From contig PLHN01000205.1 of assembly GCA_003139975.1 (NCBI GenBank), forward strand, positions 1-6,445: DNA of 6,445 nt, written 5' to 3'. Source of the DNA: Acidobacteriaceae bacterium (GTDB taxonomy: Bacteria; Acidobacteriota; Terriglobia; Terriglobales; Acidobacteriaceae). The position numbers and the translations under genes are program-made. Every line of letters begins with the position of its first letter. Position 1 is the stretch's first letter. Below are positions 6,363 to 6,445 of the stretch, one piece after another. The notes beneath the pieces were generated by a model. It was not told where the DNA came from. It worked only from the letters and a program-made list of their open reading frames with translations, and did not search any database.

Positions 6363-6445
6363 GTGTCAGCCAGAAAATCTATCTGCGAAACCGACGCGCC
6401 GCCCGTTCCCACTAAAGTCGGCTTTGTCAGCCTCGGCTGCCCCAA
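6363..6445 (+). CDS. rimO: RimO, ribosomal protein S12 methylthiotransferase, N-terminal 27 residues only
   Basis: RimO is a radical-SAM enzyme that adds a methylthio group to a conserved aspartate of ribosomal protein S12, using two [4Fe-4S] clusters. Only the first 27 codons lie in the window. The stretch KVGFVSLGCP (residues 18-27) matches the RimO start, where the family reads KxGFVSLGCPKN; MiaB, the tRNA paralogue, typically has ETYGCQMN there. Cys26 would be the first ligand of the N-terminal auxiliary cluster. The start is forced: an in-frame TGA lies at 6354-6356, and no other ATG, GTG or TTG occurs before the conserved motif. The 17-residue extension before the motif is longer than usual, contains Cys8, and has no recognisable function. 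There is no Shine-Dalgarno sequence before the GTG. The call rests on a short segment. Confidence 0.85.
   Translation, partial: MSARKSICETDAPPVPTKVGFVSLGCP

Noticed and set aside
6086..6445. 119-codon minus-strand frame at the right end
   Set aside because: It is antisense to the rimO start and overlaps the barrel gene's signal-peptide region; the translation has no recognisable features.

Overview
The window looks like chromosomal DNA from an acid-tolerant, Gram-negative, GC-rich soil bacterium, most likely an Acidobacteriota member (Terriglobia type). This placement is an inference. It rests on a large secreted sedolisin with a pro-kumamolisin propeptide, a TgpA-type membrane transglutaminase and an outer-membrane beta-barrel ending in Phe, all in high-GC DNA. 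No 16S or other phylogenetic marker is complete enough to settle it.

Layout, left to right. (1) Positions 1-695, minus strand: the N-terminal two thirds of an isocitrate/isopropylmalate dehydrogenase-family enzyme, cut by the window edge. (2) Positions 696-1069: a 374-bp divergent intergenic region with a sigma70-like promoter (perfect TTGACA, 17-bp spacer), a perfect 12-bp palindrome where an operator would sit, a tandem GTTGAC repeat and a leader of about 180 nt. (3) Positions 1070-3139, plus: a 689-residue secreted S53 (sedolisin) serine-carboxyl peptidase with signal peptide, activation domain and intact catalytic residues. A strong intrinsic terminator follows at 3171-3200. (4) Positions 3293-5521, plus: a 742-residue TgpA-like integral membrane transglutaminase-fold protein with Cys-His-Asp triad. 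(5) Positions 5518-6162, minus: a small outer-membrane beta-barrel protein, convergent with (4); the two stop codons share one CTAG. (6) Positions 6363-6445, plus: the first 27 codons of RimO, the ribosomal protein S12 methylthiotransferase, cut by the window edge.

The genes form separate transcription units rather than one operon. Sedolisin, transglutaminase-like protein and beta-barrel all belong to the cell envelope or exterior, while the two edge genes are cytoplasmic housekeeping or metabolic enzymes. Nothing links the genes into one pathway beyond adjacency. I found no mobile element, CRISPR array, tRNA or rRNA, phage gene or defence cassette, and no convincing undescribed system. The points most worth a second look are the regulatory architecture upstream of the sedolisin, the tail-to-tail overlap with nested hairpins near 5475-5521, and the transglutaminase lacking its usual MoxR/DUF58 partners inside the window.
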